Made by a program: the position numbers and the translations under genes. Positions 9,387-18,920 of a stretch of 64,000 bases of DNA are shown in pieces (within the stretch, counting starts at the first letter, position 1; each line of letters begins with the position of its first letter). A model generated the notes under the pieces. That model saw only the letters and a list, made by a program, of their open reading frames with translations. It did not search any database and was not told where the DNA came from. Source of the stretch: Rhizobium etli 8C-3 (GTDB taxonomy: Bacteria; Pseudomonadota; Alphaproteobacteria; Rhizobiales; Rhizobiaceae); NCBI RefSeq assembly GCF_001908375.1, contig NZ_CP017241.1, positions 2,793,001 to 2,857,000 of the forward strand, given 5' to 3'.

Positions 9387-10235
9387 TCAATAAGACCAGC
9401 TTTGCTTCAAAGCCTCAATCACTGCGCGGATGACCGGGACATTCCTGATGTCAGAGTGAACCACAAGCCAGACTTCGCGCGTGAGCGGCTTGGGCTCCCG
9501 GACGGCCTCGACGAGGTCATCCAAGCCGACAAGAAGGAAATTTGGCAGGAGGGCGACACCGCCGCCGGCTCTCGCGGCGGAGAGCTGGAACTCGAGGGTC
9601 CTGGCCCTGATGGATTGTTTTCGGCCATTCGCCACCTCGAGCAGCCGAGTTGACTGCGGCGAGCTCGACATCGTTTCGTCGTAGGCGATGAAGTTCCAGT
9701 CCTTTTCCGGCACGGAAGCCAGATAAGCTGGCGCCGCATAGAAGCCAAAAGTCACGTCGCCGAGCTTGCTGACGATAAAGTCGCCCTGTTCGGGCTTCGT
9801 CATGCGAACCGCGATGTCCGCCTCCCGCCGGTCCAGCGAGGCGTATCGCGTCTCGCCGACAATCGTTATGCCGATGTCCGGATGATTGCGCCGGAGCTCG
9901 ACGAGCGGCCCCGCAAGCAGCGCGGCCGCAGCCGTCGGCGGTGCACTTATCTTGACATCGCCGGCAAGCCTGTTTCCGGCAACAAGGCTCACGCGTTCGA
10001 TCGCCCGCGCCTCCTCATGCATTCGCTCGGCCATCGCCGCGACCCGTTGCCCCTCTGCCGTCAGCGAGATGCGTCGCCCCCGCCGGTCGACGAGCTTCAC
10101 GCCTATCTGCGCCTCCAGGCCGGCGACGCGGCGGGCAACCGTCGCATGTTCCACGTCGAGCGATCGGGCAGCCCCGAGCAAAGTTCCAGACTGCGCCAGG
10201 GCGGCAAAATAGCGAAGATTGTCCCAATCGAACAT
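9387..10235 (-). CDS. LysR-family transcriptional regulator
   Basis: This 282-residue regulator has an N-terminal helix-turn-helix (FDWDNLRYFAALAQSGTLLG, then EHATVARRVAGLE). A LysR substrate-binding domain follows, starting near NRLAGDVKISAP. It belongs to the group whose proteins begin with FDWDNLRYFLA. It is divergent from the quinone oxidoreductase gene starting at 10329, with 93 bp between them. That arrangement suggests it controls that gene, perhaps in response to a quinone or electrophile. This is inference from context only. Confidence 0.93.
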   Translation of the reverse strand: MFDWDNLRYFAALAQSGTLLGAARSLDVEHATVARRVAGLEAQIGVKLVDRRGRRISLTAEGQRVAAMAERMHEEARAIERVSLVAGNRLAGDVKISAPPTAAAALLAGPLVELRRNHPDIGITIVGETRYASLDRREADIAVRMTKPEQGDFIVSKLGDVTFGFYAAPAYLASVPEKDWNFIAYDETMSSSPQSTRLLEVANGRKQSIRARTLEFQLSAARAGGGVALLPNFLLVGLDDLVEAVREPKPLTREVWLVVHSDIRNVPVIRAVIEALKQSWSY

Positions 10236-10328
10236 TGTTCATTTTTTCCCATCAACTGACAAAGAATAGGGAATTTCCGATCAACAAGCCATCGGTCATG
10301 ATTGCCGCGAGCAAATCGGAGCAAAGTC

Positions 10329-11294
10329 ATGGACAAGATCGTTACACTTCAGGCGCCGGGCGGCATAGAGCAACTGCAGGTCATGGAGCACACGCCGCAG
10401 CAGCCTGGTCCCGACGAGATCCGCATCAGGCACGAAGCGATCGGCATGAATTTCGTCGATATCTACCATCGGAAGGGCATCTATCCCTTGACGGCCTATC
10501 CGGCAGTCCTAGGCGTCGAGGGCGCGGGGATCGTAGAGGCTGTTGGTACCGGCGCCGTCGAACTGAAACCGGGTGACCGCGTTGCCTATGCCGGCACGCC
10601 CGGCGCCTATACCGCAACGCGCCTGCTCCCCGCCGCGCGCGCCATCCGCCTTCCGGACGAGATTCCATCACGCCTCGCCGCGGCCTCGATGCTGAAGGGC
10701 ATGACTGCCTACATGCTGCTGACGCAGACCTACAAGGTCGCCCCCGACTCGATCATTCTCGTGCATTCAGCAGTCGGCGGGCTCGGCTCCATTTTGGTGC
10801 AATGGGCAAAGCATCTCGGAGCAACAGTCATCGGGACCGTCAGTTCGGCGCAAAAGGCAGTGCTCGCCCGCAAGCATGGCGCCGACCACCTGATCATCGG
10901 GCGCGATGCAGATGTCGTTGGAGAAGTGAAGCGGCTGACTGGAGGCTGCGGCGTTCATGCCGCCTATGACGGCATCGGCGGCAGCATGCTGTCCAAGACC
11001 ATTCAATGCTTGCGGCCATTCGGCGTCGCCGCGACAATCGGTCAGGCCGGCGGCCCGATACCGCCTGTCGCCGTCGAGGAGCTGCGCCCGGGGAAATCTC
11101 TCGCTCATCCGAGCGTCATCGCCTATGTCGCCGACCTCGACAACTACACGAGGGCGGCCAAAGCCGTGGTCGAGATTATGCGTTCCGGCGTCACCGCAAC
11201 GATTGCCGGAGAATATGCTTTGCCCGACGCCGCTAAGGCGCAGCAAATCCTCGAAGAAGGACGTGCTGCGGGCAGTCTTATTCTTGTTCCGTAG
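10329..11294 (+). CDS. NADPH:quinone oxidoreductase (zeta-crystallin type)
   Basis: This 321-residue enzyme is a zinc-free member of the medium-chain dehydrogenase/reductase superfamily. It shows the GroES-like N-terminal domain with NFVDIYHRKGIYP and VLGVEGAGIVEAVG. The nucleotide-binding half begins VHSAVGGLGSILVQWAK, followed by CGVHAAYDGIG. No zinc-ligand cysteines of alcohol dehydrogenases are present, as expected for quinone oxidoreductases. The start at 10329 has GGAG seven bases upstream. It is divergent from a LysR gene that may regulate it. It probably reduces quinones or enals in the cytoplasm; the substrate is not determinable here. Confidence 0.92.
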   Translation: MDKIVTLQAPGGIEQLQVMEHTPQQPGPDEIRIRHEAIGMNFVDIYHRKGIYPLTAYPAVLGVEGAGIVEAVGTGAVELKPGDRVAYAGTPGAYTATRLLPAARAIRLPDEIPSRLAAASMLKGMTAYMLLTQTYKVAPDSIILVHSAVGGLGSILVQWAKHLGATVIGTVSSAQKAVLARKHGADHLIIGRDADVVGEVKRLTGGCGVHAAYDGIGGSMLSKTIQCLRPFGVAATIGQAGGPIPPVAVEELRPGKSLAHPSVIAYVADLDNYTRAAKAVVEIMRSGVTATIAGEYALPDAAKAQQILEEGRAAGSLILVP

Positions 11295-11370
11295 GCGACG
11301 AAAGAGTTACCCAACAGCTTGAAAATCATGGTAAGGGCCACGGCACTATCCAGATGTGAAAGTCTCGTCC

Positions 11371-12513
11371 ATGGCCACTCCTCTCACCATCGCTGATCTC
11401 AAGCAACTCGCCCAACGGCGCGTGCCGAAAATGTTCTTCGACTATGCGGATTCCGGCGCCTGGACGGAGTCGACTTATCAAGCGAATGAGAGCGACTACG
11501 CCAAGATCAAGCTGCGCCAGCGCGTACTCGTCGACATGACGAACCGCACGCTGGAAACGACGATGATCGGTCAGAAAGTCTCGATGCCGGTGGCGCTTGC
11601 GCCAACCGGCTTGACGGGCATGCAGCACGCCGACGGCGAGATGCTGGCTGCCCGCGCGGCCGAGGAATTCGGCGTTCCCTTCACGCTCTCGACCATGAGC
11701 ATCTGCTCGATCGAGGATGTCGCCGCCGTAACGACGCGGCCGTTCTGGTTCCAGCTCTATGTGATGAAGGACAAGGACTTCGTCATGGACCTCATCAACC
11801 GCGCCAAGGCGGCCAAGTGCTCGGCACTGGTCCTGACGGCTGACCTGCAGATCCTCGGTCAGCGGCATAAAGACTTGCGCAATGGCCTCTCCGCCCCGCC
11901 GAAATTCACGCCGAAGCACATATGGCAAATGGCAACGCGCCCCTTCTGGTGCCTTGACATGCTGAAGACGAAGCACCGCACCTTCGGCAACATCGTCGGT
12001 CACGCCAAGAATGTTTCCGACCTCTCCTCGCTGTCTTCCTGGACGGCGGAGCAGTTCGATCCGCAGCTCTCCTGGGCCGACGTCACCTGGATCAAGGAAA
12101 AATGGGGCGGCCCCTTGATCATCAAGGGCGTTCTCGATGTCGAGGACGCGAAGGCCGCAGCCCAGACCGGCGCCGACGCAATCGTCGTCTCCAATCATGG
12201 CGGCCGCCAACTCGACGGCGCCCCTTCCTCGATCAGCATGCTCCCTCAGATCGTCGATGCCGTCGGAGATAAAATCGAGATCCATCTCGACGGCGGCATC
12301 CGCTCCGGCCAGGACGTGCTGAAGGCCGTGGCGCTCGGCGCCAAGGGCACTTATATCGGCCGCCCCTTCCTCTACGGCCTCGGCGCCATGGGCAAAGAAG
12401 GCGTGACACTGGCGCTCGGCATCCTCCGCAAGGAGATGGACATCACCATGGCGCTCTGCGGCAAACGCGACATCAACGACGTCAACTCCTCAATTATCGC
12501 CGGGCGGCAGTAG
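11371..12513 (+). CDS. lldD: FMN-dependent L-lactate dehydrogenase
   Basis: This 380-residue member of the alpha-hydroxy-acid oxidase family oxidises L-lactate to pyruvate and feeds electrons to quinone at the inner membrane. Signatures are VPKMFFDYADSGAWTE near the N-terminus, ALAPTGLTGMQHADGE, and the active-site stretch VSNHGGRQLDGAPSS containing the catalytic His and Arg. HLDGGIRSGQDVLKA and GTYIGRPFLYGLGAMG bind the FMN phosphate. The ATG at 11371 is taken as start; a GTG at 11356 would add five residues. No lactate permease or LldR regulator is adjacent. Confidence 0.94.
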   Translation: MATPLTIADLKQLAQRRVPKMFFDYADSGAWTESTYQANESDYAKIKLRQRVLVDMTNRTLETTMIGQKVSMPVALAPTGLTGMQHADGEMLAARAAEEFGVPFTLSTMSICSIEDVAAVTTRPFWFQLYVMKDKDFVMDLINRAKAAKCSALVLTADLQILGQRHKDLRNGLSAPPKFTPKHIWQMATRPFWCLDMLKTKHRTFGNIVGHAKNVSDLSSLSSWTAEQFDPQLSWADVTWIKEKWGGPLIIKGVLDVEDAKAAAQTGADAIVVSNHGGRQLDGAPSSISMLPQIVDAVGDKIEIHLDGGIRSGQDVLKAVALGAKGTYIGRPFLYGLGAMGKEGVTLALGILRKEMDITMALCGKRDINDVNSSIIAGRQ

Positions 12514-12922
12514 CGCATCTGAGACGCCTGCTCAGAAGAGTCACGAATCCCGGGATCGCTGTCACCATGGCGGCTGAGCCACTCCGACACGGTTTTGAGC
12601 CTCGGCACAAGAATTAGCTCGGCATCGAGCGAAGTCATCTACCGGTCGCTCCCTGGCGGAGTTGCCGAAGAAAGTCATCGGCCACGGCTGGCTGACCTCC
12701 GCATACAAGTCGGTATCAACCCTCATACCGTGGCCTTACCAGCAGCCACCCCTCGCCGCGAGTTGATCGGGCTTTGGAACTTCCGCCAGTCCAAGAGCGT
12801 CCACGTAAAATCGGCGAGGAGCGGCTTCTTCGCCGAAGGACATGGCGAGTTGGACATGATCGATTGCGACAATAGGCAAGTGGCCTCCTATTGGCACCAG
12901 CCTTGCGGCGTGGCTATTTTAG
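12514..12922. other. 409-bp stretch without a recognisable gene
   Basis: A plus-strand frame of 125 codons (12595-12972) overlaps the grpB remnant in another frame and encodes nothing I recognise. A minus-strand frame (12372-12638) runs into lldD antisense and is also unsupported. The stretch marks the left edge of the accessory patch that continues to about 20.8 kb. Confidence 0.35.
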
Positions 12923-13279
12923 ATGAGAGCGCGAGTTCCCGGCCTTTCGGCAAAGCCCCTGATCGACATTGACGTCACAATGCCAAGTCCTGAACGTGTG
13001 TTGGCGGCCATCAACACCATGGAGGGCGCAGGTTATGAGAACCGTGGGAATCGCTACGAGCGGGACGTTTACGCATTCATGATGAGATCGACGAAGCCCA
13101 TACGGCGGATCTATTTACTGCCGCAGGGAAACGAAACGCATCAGAAGCGCATAATTTTTCGAGACTACCTGATTGCGCATCCGCTGATCGCGGCGGAATA
13201 TTCGGTGCTCAAACAAAAACTCTCCGGAAAATATGCCTATGACGGCGATGGCTATACAAGGGCAAAGGCCGATTTTTGA
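12923..13279 (+). pseudogene. GrpB/UPF0157-family protein, 5'-truncated remnant
   Basis: The frame encodes about 118 residues matching the middle and end of GrpB (UPF0157) nucleotidyltransferase-like proteins. VPGLSAKPLIDIDV is followed by GNETHQKRIIFRDYLIAHP and ends KYAYDGDGYTRAKADF. The family usually has about 170 residues. The N-terminal strand and the GSTAV part of the GSTAVPGL motif are missing: a TAG stop lies directly before the ATG at 12923, and the motif is degraded to ARVPGL. I therefore call it a decayed gene, although a short product could still be made. The precise role of GrpB proteins is poorly known. Confidence 0.7.
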
Positions 13280-13407
13280 ACAGTGTCGTCGCGACAGCTC
13301 GGGGCATCACGTGACGAAGCCACCATGTCGCTGCGTCTCAGACACCGCTGGATAGCTCGTTCAAATCAGGTACATTCACGCAATCGAATTTCCAGAAGGA
13401 GCACAGA

Positions 13408-14202
13408 ATGACCCAGGTATCTGAAACCGAAGTCGCTGCCCGCTGGAACGACAATGCCGATCAATGGGCATATGATGTCCGGAACGGCTATGACACTTAC
13501 CGCGAGCTATTCACCTTCCCGGCGTTTCAAGCCTTTCTGCCAAGCATCGCCGGATTAGACATCATCGATTTCGGCTGCGGTGAAGGCTCCAACACCAGGC
13601 GGTTCGCCGAGATGGGTGCACGAATGACCGGCATCGATCTTTCCGAGAAGATGATTGGCCATGCACGTGAGGCTGAACACCACCTTCCACTCGGTGTCCG
13701 GTACGCGGTTGCATCCTACACCCAGAACACCGGTTTCGAGGATGCCTCGTTCGATGCCGTCGTCTCTACCATGGCCCTGATGGACGGTCCTGATTTTTCA
13801 GCAGCGATGCGGGAGGCCTTCAGGCTCCTGCGGCCTGGCGGATTCATCGCGTTCAGCGTTCTGCACCCTTGTTTTATTATCCCGGGGTTACGGTGGCAGA
13901 AGGATGTTAAAGCAAAGCCTACTGGGTTGGTCGTTGCCCGCTATTTCGAACAAACCGATTTTGTTGAGACTTGGCGCTTTGGTGACCGGCCGAGCGATGA
14001 GGACGTAGTGCTGTTTGAGGTGCCCCGCTTTCCCCGCACGCTCAGTGAATATCTCAATGGTGTCGCCCGGGCAGGCTTTCGGATTGTTGAAGTCCGCGAG
14101 CCACAACCGACGCCGGAGGCGTGCATGGCCGCGCCTCGTTTCGCCAGATGGCGTGATCTTGCGGCGTTCGTGCTTATGATCCGGGCGGAACGACCTAGCT
14201 GA
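13408..14202 (+). CDS. Class I SAM-dependent methyltransferase
   Basis: This 264-residue protein has the Rossmann methyltransferase core. Motif I is IIDFGCGEGSNTRRFAEMGA at about residues 51-70, the acidic end of strand two is GIDLSEKM, motif II region is SFDAVVSTMALMD, and motif III is LLRPGGFIAFSVLHP. AGAAGGAGCACAG just before the ATG gives a good ribosome site. The substrate cannot be told from sequence; members of this broad group act on small molecules, quinones or natural products. It lies alone among accessory genes with no operon partner. Confidence 0.9.
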   Translation: MTQVSETEVAARWNDNADQWAYDVRNGYDTYRELFTFPAFQAFLPSIAGLDIIDFGCGEGSNTRRFAEMGARMTGIDLSEKMIGHAREAEHHLPLGVRYAVASYTQNTGFEDASFDAVVSTMALMDGPDFSAAMREAFRLLRPGGFIAFSVLHPCFIIPGLRWQKDVKAKPTGLVVARYFEQTDFVETWRFGDRPSDEDVVLFEVPRFPRTLSEYLNGVARAGFRIVEVREPQPTPEACMAAPRFARWRDLAAFVLMIRAERPS

Positions 14203-14545
14203 TGTGATCTTGCCGTTACCTGCCGTACCATGGAGCAGGGCCGGCATAATGGCGGCGTCACCAATCTCGCTTGAAATGCGCTGGGTTCTATGCGGCCTCG
14301 CTTGCGGCGGCACGCCGTCGAGGTAGCAGTCAAAGTAAAAAAGACTATTCCCACTAAACAGACGGCGAACCTAGGAAATGTGATCATCGCATCGTTCCCT
14401 CCACACGCGCCTCAGCTCCGCAACTCTCGACGGACACCCCTCTGATTGCAAGCTGGTAAATCTCCGGTTACAGAATTTGCTCCAGATGCCGGTTAAGAAG
14501 AGCGCCTAAGATGGACGGGAACTCGATCGTTGCACAGGAGACCTA
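14203..14545. other. 343-bp intergenic stretch
   Basis: I see no gene here. The only supported element is the ribosome site aggag at 14534-14538 for the next gene. Antisense frames that run from this stretch into the methyltransferase gene are not credible. Confidence 0.4.
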
Positions 14546-15553
14546 ATGCCGGTCGGTTTCACGGAAGGGCTCTCATTCGACCACACCAGGACGAACTGGA
14601 CCGGCGACGGCCCTCGTCCGCTCTCCTGGACTATGTGGTATCCGGCCGTCGATAGCGCCAACGAAGTGCTTGCGACTGAACATCCGATTTTCCGGCTGCA
14701 TCCCATCGCTCCGGATGCCGCGCTGAAGAATGCCGGGAAGCCTCATCCTCTCGTCCTGCTGTCGCACGGCAGTGGCGGCGTCACCTTCGGCCTTGAATGG
14801 CTGGCGCATCGCCTCGCGAAAAGCGGCTTCGTCGCTCTGGCTGTAAATCATCACGGACACACGGGCATCGAAACATACCGCCCGGAAGGCTACCTCTGCC
14901 TTTGGGAGCGAGCCGCTGACCTCACAGCGCTGCTAGATGATCGGACCTGGCGTGCGAAGCTTGGCGGCCAAGTTACCGATTGCGCTTTCGTCGCAGGGTT
15001 TTCGGCCGGTGCCTACACGGCAATGCTGATTGCGGGGGCACGTGTCTTGTACTCGCAGTTCGAACCGGAAAATCCGGTGAAAAGCCCAATTCGGGGACCG
15101 CGGGAATTTCCTGACGTGGCTGACCATCTTCCTCGCCTCATTCAAGAGAATGAAGCTTTCAGAACGTCATGGAACCGCAGGCGTGATGACTTCAGGGATG
15201 ATCGGGTTAAGGCCGCCCTCGTTCTTGCACCGGCCAGATCGGTGCTGGGATTTTCGCACGACAGTTTGCGTTCGATCTCCAGACCCATCCATGTTGTATC
15301 AGGAGATGCGGACAAGACTGCCCCTGCAGCCGAATTCGGCGCGTGGCTCCATAGGCATGTAGCGAACAGCAAATTCAGTATCCTCAAAGGAGGCGTCGAT
15401 CACTACGATTTCCTCTCGGAGCCGACAGCGCAAGGCCTGCGATTGATCCCAGATTTCGAAATGGCAGACGGGCTCGACCGACGGACGTTGCATGATGAAG
15501 TGGCGCGTCTCGCCATCGAATTTTTTGAAAACGCTCGCCCAAGAACTCGCTGA
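14546..15553 (+). CDS. Alpha/beta hydrolase (dienelactone hydrolase / PAF-acetylhydrolase-like)
   Basis: This 335-residue protein has the alpha/beta-hydrolase layout. HPLVLLSHGSGG forms the oxyanion region, FVAGFSAGAYTAM holds the nucleophile elbow GFSAG with Ser, and VVSGDADKTAP supplies the acid. GGVDHYDFLSE near residue 290 supplies the catalytic His. The opening (LSWTMWYPA) resembles predicted dienelactone hydrolases of the PAF-acetylhydrolase type. There is no signal peptide, so it is cytoplasmic. AGGAG precedes the ATG. The substrate is unknown and no neighbour suggests a pathway. Confidence 0.86.
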   Translation: MPVGFTEGLSFDHTRTNWTGDGPRPLSWTMWYPAVDSANEVLATEHPIFRLHPIAPDAALKNAGKPHPLVLLSHGSGGVTFGLEWLAHRLAKSGFVALAVNHHGHTGIETYRPEGYLCLWERAADLTALLDDRTWRAKLGGQVTDCAFVAGFSAGAYTAMLIAGARVLYSQFEPENPVKSPIRGPREFPDVADHLPRLIQENEAFRTSWNRRRDDFRDDRVKAALVLAPARSVLGFSHDSLRSISRPIHVVSGDADKTAPAAEFGAWLHRHVANSKFSILKGGVDHYDFLSEPTAQGLRLIPDFEMADGLDRRTLHDEVARLAIEFFENARPRTR

Positions 15554-15967
15554 TGAAAGGATGATGGGCAGCCGTATTGGTACTCGACTACAAAAAACCT
15601 TGCGGTCGCCACAACATCAGGCATTCTTAATCACGATGACGACGGCTTTTGCAGCAACAGGCGTCCGCAAGCTCGACGCGCGACTTATCACCCCGGCCTC
15701 CTGATTGGAGCCGGGCCAATTCTGTTGTTACCGTTAGATTCCTTACGTGAGTTGTCATCCATGGCCACCAAATCGACGCAGCCTTCGTACCGTGCATTTG
15801 CCGCCCGTCACGGCCTGACGCTGCGCATTGCAAACTCCTGTGCACATCGACTTAGTGGCGGCTGCCGGAGATCACCGGAGCACCGGCGGCCGTAACTGCT
15901 CCCGAAACCCAATAAATCCCGATTATCAGAACACATCGCCACCGTTGGCAGGTGTGAGGAGCGGTGC
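15554..15967. other. 414-bp intergenic stretch before the leuS pseudogene
   Basis: No gene is recognised. A short plus-strand frame starting with ATG near 15761 reads about 45 codons without a known domain. A GAGGAG at 15956-15961 is the ribosome site of the leuS remnant. I do not see a leucine-rich leader peptide or a T-box that would mark attenuation. Confidence 0.35.
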
Positions 15968-17843
15968 ATGCCTTATGATCCACGGGCGATTGAGCCCAAA
16001 TGGCAGGCCTATTGGGCCGCGCACGATACCTTTCGTGCCGAGATCGATCCCGCCAGACCGAAATTCTACGCGCTCGACATGTTCCCCTACCCTTCCGGTG
16101 CGGGTCTGCATGTCGGTCACCCTCTGGGCTACACGGCCACGGACATTCTGTGCCGCTACAAGCGCATGAGGGGCTTCAATGTGCTGCACCCGATGGGGTG
16201 GGACAGTTTCGGGCTGCCCGCTGAGCGCCACGCCATGCGCACAGGCGTCCACCCCGCTATCACGACCAAGCGCAACATCGAGACATTTCGCGGCCAGGTG
16301 CAGCGACTGGGCTTTTCCTATGACTGGAGCCGCGAGCTTGCGACGACCGATGCAAGCTACGTGCGCTGGACGCAGTGGATATTCCTGAAGCTGTTCGAGC
16401 GCGGCCTCGCTTACCAAGCCGAGGTGGCGGTCAACTGGTGCCCCGCCCAAAATGCCGTGCTCGCCGACGAGGAGGTTAAGGACGGACGTTACGTCGAGAC
16501 CGGCGATCCAGTCGTCCGTCGCATGATGCGTCAATGGATGTTGCCCATCACGGCTTATGCGGACCGGCTGCTGCAAGGCCTGGATGGTCTCGACTGGCCG
16601 GAAAGCCTGAAGGCCATGCAGCGCAACTGGATCGGACGATCAGAGGGAGCCGAGATCGGGTTTCCTGTCCACGATGGCAGCGGGAAGATAATCACCTTCA
16701 CGACCCGTCCCGAGACCCTGTTCGGTGCAACCTACATCGTGCTCGCTCCGGAGCACCCCTTGCTGGCCACCATAACCATGCCAGAGGCTCGCGCGGCGGT
16801 GGCCGCCTATGTCGCCCAGGCGGAGGCGCTGCAGGAGACGGAGCGGGTCGACGCTGGTCGTGAGAAAACAGGTGTCTTCACGGGTGCCTACGCGATCAAT
16901 CCCGCTACCAGAGCCCGCCTGCCGATCTGGGTCGCTGATTACGTGCTATGGCACTGGTGCATTGATGGCGGTGCCAGCCCACGACACGCGTGATCACGCC
17001 TTTGCTCGTATCCATGGTCTGCCGATCATTCGCGTGATCGAGAGCAAAGAGGATATCGAACAGGCTGCTTATGAGGGTGATGGGCCGATGGTGAATTCCG
17101 GCTTTCTCAACGGTATGAGTTCGGAAGAGGCAAAACAGGTCATGATTGCTTGGCTGCAGGAAAACAGAGTCGGCAGCGCCAAGGTCACGTATCGCCTGCG
17201 CGACTGGCTCTTCTCCCGTCAGCGCTACTGGGGCGAACCAATTCCGATGCTGCATCTGGAGGATGGTTCGGTGATGCCTCTGCCGGAGGAGAGTCTGCCG
17301 CTGTTGCCGCCACAACTGGATGACTACGCACCCACGCCCGACGGTGAACCGCCGCTCGCCCGGGCAAAGGACTGGGTGCTCACAACTGTACCCGGCACCG
17401 ACATTGCGGCATGGCGTGAGACAAATACGATGCCGCAATGGGCAGGTTCCTGCTGGTATTATCTGCGCTTCCTCGATCCCCATAACGAGCGCGAGCTTGT
17501 TGCGAAGGAGGCCGAGCGCTATTGGATGCCGGTCGATCTCTATGTGGGCGGAGCCGAACATGCAGTGCTGCATCTGCTCTATGCCCGATTCTGGCACAAA
17601 GTTCTGCATGACATTGGGGTCGTTTCGACCGAGGAGCCGTTCCAGCGGCTGTTCAACCAGGGCATGATCCTTGCCCATTCCTACCGGGACGCGGCGGGCC
17701 GGTATTACGAGCCATCTGCCGTCGTTGAACAGGACGGTCGATGGTTCGCCGGATCGGTTGAGGTGCATCGCGCGGTCGGAATTACCAACCCGATGATAAA
17801 TTTCGCGCAAAGCATTCGTTGGTATGTCATGTGGCTGAGTTAA
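15968..17843 (+). pseudogene. leuS: Second, foreign-type leucyl-tRNA synthetase, frameshifted and truncated
   Basis: Two overlapping frames together encode about 600 residues of a class Ia LeuRS. The first (15968-16993) has the HIGH-type site in [18 protein letters not shown], then [16 protein letters not shown], the NWCP motif and the start of the editing domain ([20 protein letters not shown]). Near 16947 the frame shifts; the continuation [20 protein letters not shown] lies in another frame, as if about eight bases were lost. The second frame includes SRQRYWGEPIPM and WYYLRFLDPHN, then ends at about 17778, just before the KMSKS loop, and runs into unrelated sequence. The anticodon-binding domain is absent. 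Rhizobial housekeeping LeuRS has SGRIHMGHVRNY at the first site, so this copy comes from another lineage. Confidence 0.9.
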
Positions 17844-17869
17844 AGCGCGTCGCAAACTGGAGGTGTTGG

Positions 17870-18415
17870 ATGGCACACGTGATCTTTCTGCATGGGGCTT
17901 CGAGCAGCGGCAAGTCCACCATTGCAAAAGCTCTTCAGGAACGCATCGAGAAACCGTTCTGGCACATATCGATCGATCATCTGCGTGACGCAGGTATGCT
18001 TCCAACAGAGCGGTTCAAGAACGGCGACTTCCGCTGGGCCGACTCCCGAGCCGCCTTCTTCGATGGCTTCCATGGTTCCCTGAAAGCCTTTGCAGACGCC
18101 GGTAACAATCTTATTCTTGAGCACATTCTGGATACTGACGGATGGCTAGAAACACTTTCTGACCTCCTCGCAAGTCACGACGTTTTCTTCGTCGCTGTAC
18201 ATTGCCCGCTCGAACTTTTGATTGAACGCGAAACCGCGCGAGGCGACAGGACGGTAGGCAGCGCCAAGCGGGATTTCGAGACAATACACATCGGCAAGAC
18301 ATATGATGTCGAGTTGCAATCTACGGATGGTGCTGATGCGAACGTGGAAACGCTACTTCTTGCTTGGCGGAGCGGTAGCCGCGTCTCAAATTTCAGCGGT
18401 CTGATTGCAAACTGA
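17870..18415 (+). CDS. Chloramphenicol phosphotransferase-like P-loop kinase
   Basis: This 181-residue P-loop protein has the Walker A GASSSGKSTIAK at residues 8-19. The segment WHISIDHLRDA holds an Asp where chloramphenicol 3-O-phosphotransferase has its catalytic base. The C-terminal stretch ETARGDRTVGSAKRDFETIH closely follows the CPT family pattern. Streptomyces CPT inactivates chloramphenicol by phosphorylation; many relatives have unknown substrates, so actual resistance is unproven. GGAGG lies six bases before the ATG at 17870. The gene follows the leuS remnant, which may have been part of the same acquired segment. Confidence 0.82.
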   Translation: MAHVIFLHGASSSGKSTIAKALQERIEKPFWHISIDHLRDAGMLPTERFKNGDFRWADSRAAFFDGFHGSLKAFADAGNNLILEHILDTDGWLETLSDLLASHDVFFVAVHCPLELLIERETARGDRTVGSAKRDFETIHIGKTYDVELQSTDGADANVETLLLAWRSGSRVSNFSGLIAN

Positions 18416-18920
18416 AGTCCGCGGGGGCCGACAGGCGACAATAACCTCCCCTGACAGCGCCAATTGCGGTCATCGAGCAGATGGGTCTGCATCTTTTGCC
18501 TTTAAGAAGCCGCACTATCTGATGCCCGACCACCCGGTCGGGCACGAAGCAGCTTATCGAGCACAGGACGAAGAAGTGGTCGCCGAGCATGGTGACCGGC
18601 CCGATCCAGGAAAGCCTGATGTGATCATTGCCGAGAAGAAGAAAGCTTTGAGGCCTGCGATGAATGAGCAAACGGCAAGTTGGAAACGGCTCCCGCGTCA
18701 AACGTCGTCAACATCTTGGAAGCTCTTCAAGCCGACCTTATAGGTCGGAAACAGACCTCGGGATAAGGTGCAACATTCTTCGTCTCGTGAGCCAACGAGA
18801 ACACAGCGGGTCTCGACCTGGGGACGAACGATCACCGGGAAAATCGAGGACTGAGCCTGCCATAGTGCCGCCATAGAATTCAGCCCAATCATGGCTTTTG
18901 TAACAGGCGGATCGCGAAAA
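18416..18920. other. 505-bp stretch without a confident gene
   Basis: Short frames exist on both strands (plus 18405-18743, minus 18393-18701) but show no domain. A perfect 7-bp stem CCGACCT-TAT-AGGTCGG lies at 18732-18748 and could be a small RNA hairpin or processing site; no T-tract follows. Nothing else is supported. Confidence 0.35.

Noticed and set aside
18393..18743. Short frames on both strands after the CPT-like kinase
   Set aside because: No domain, overlapping antisense frames, and no good start.
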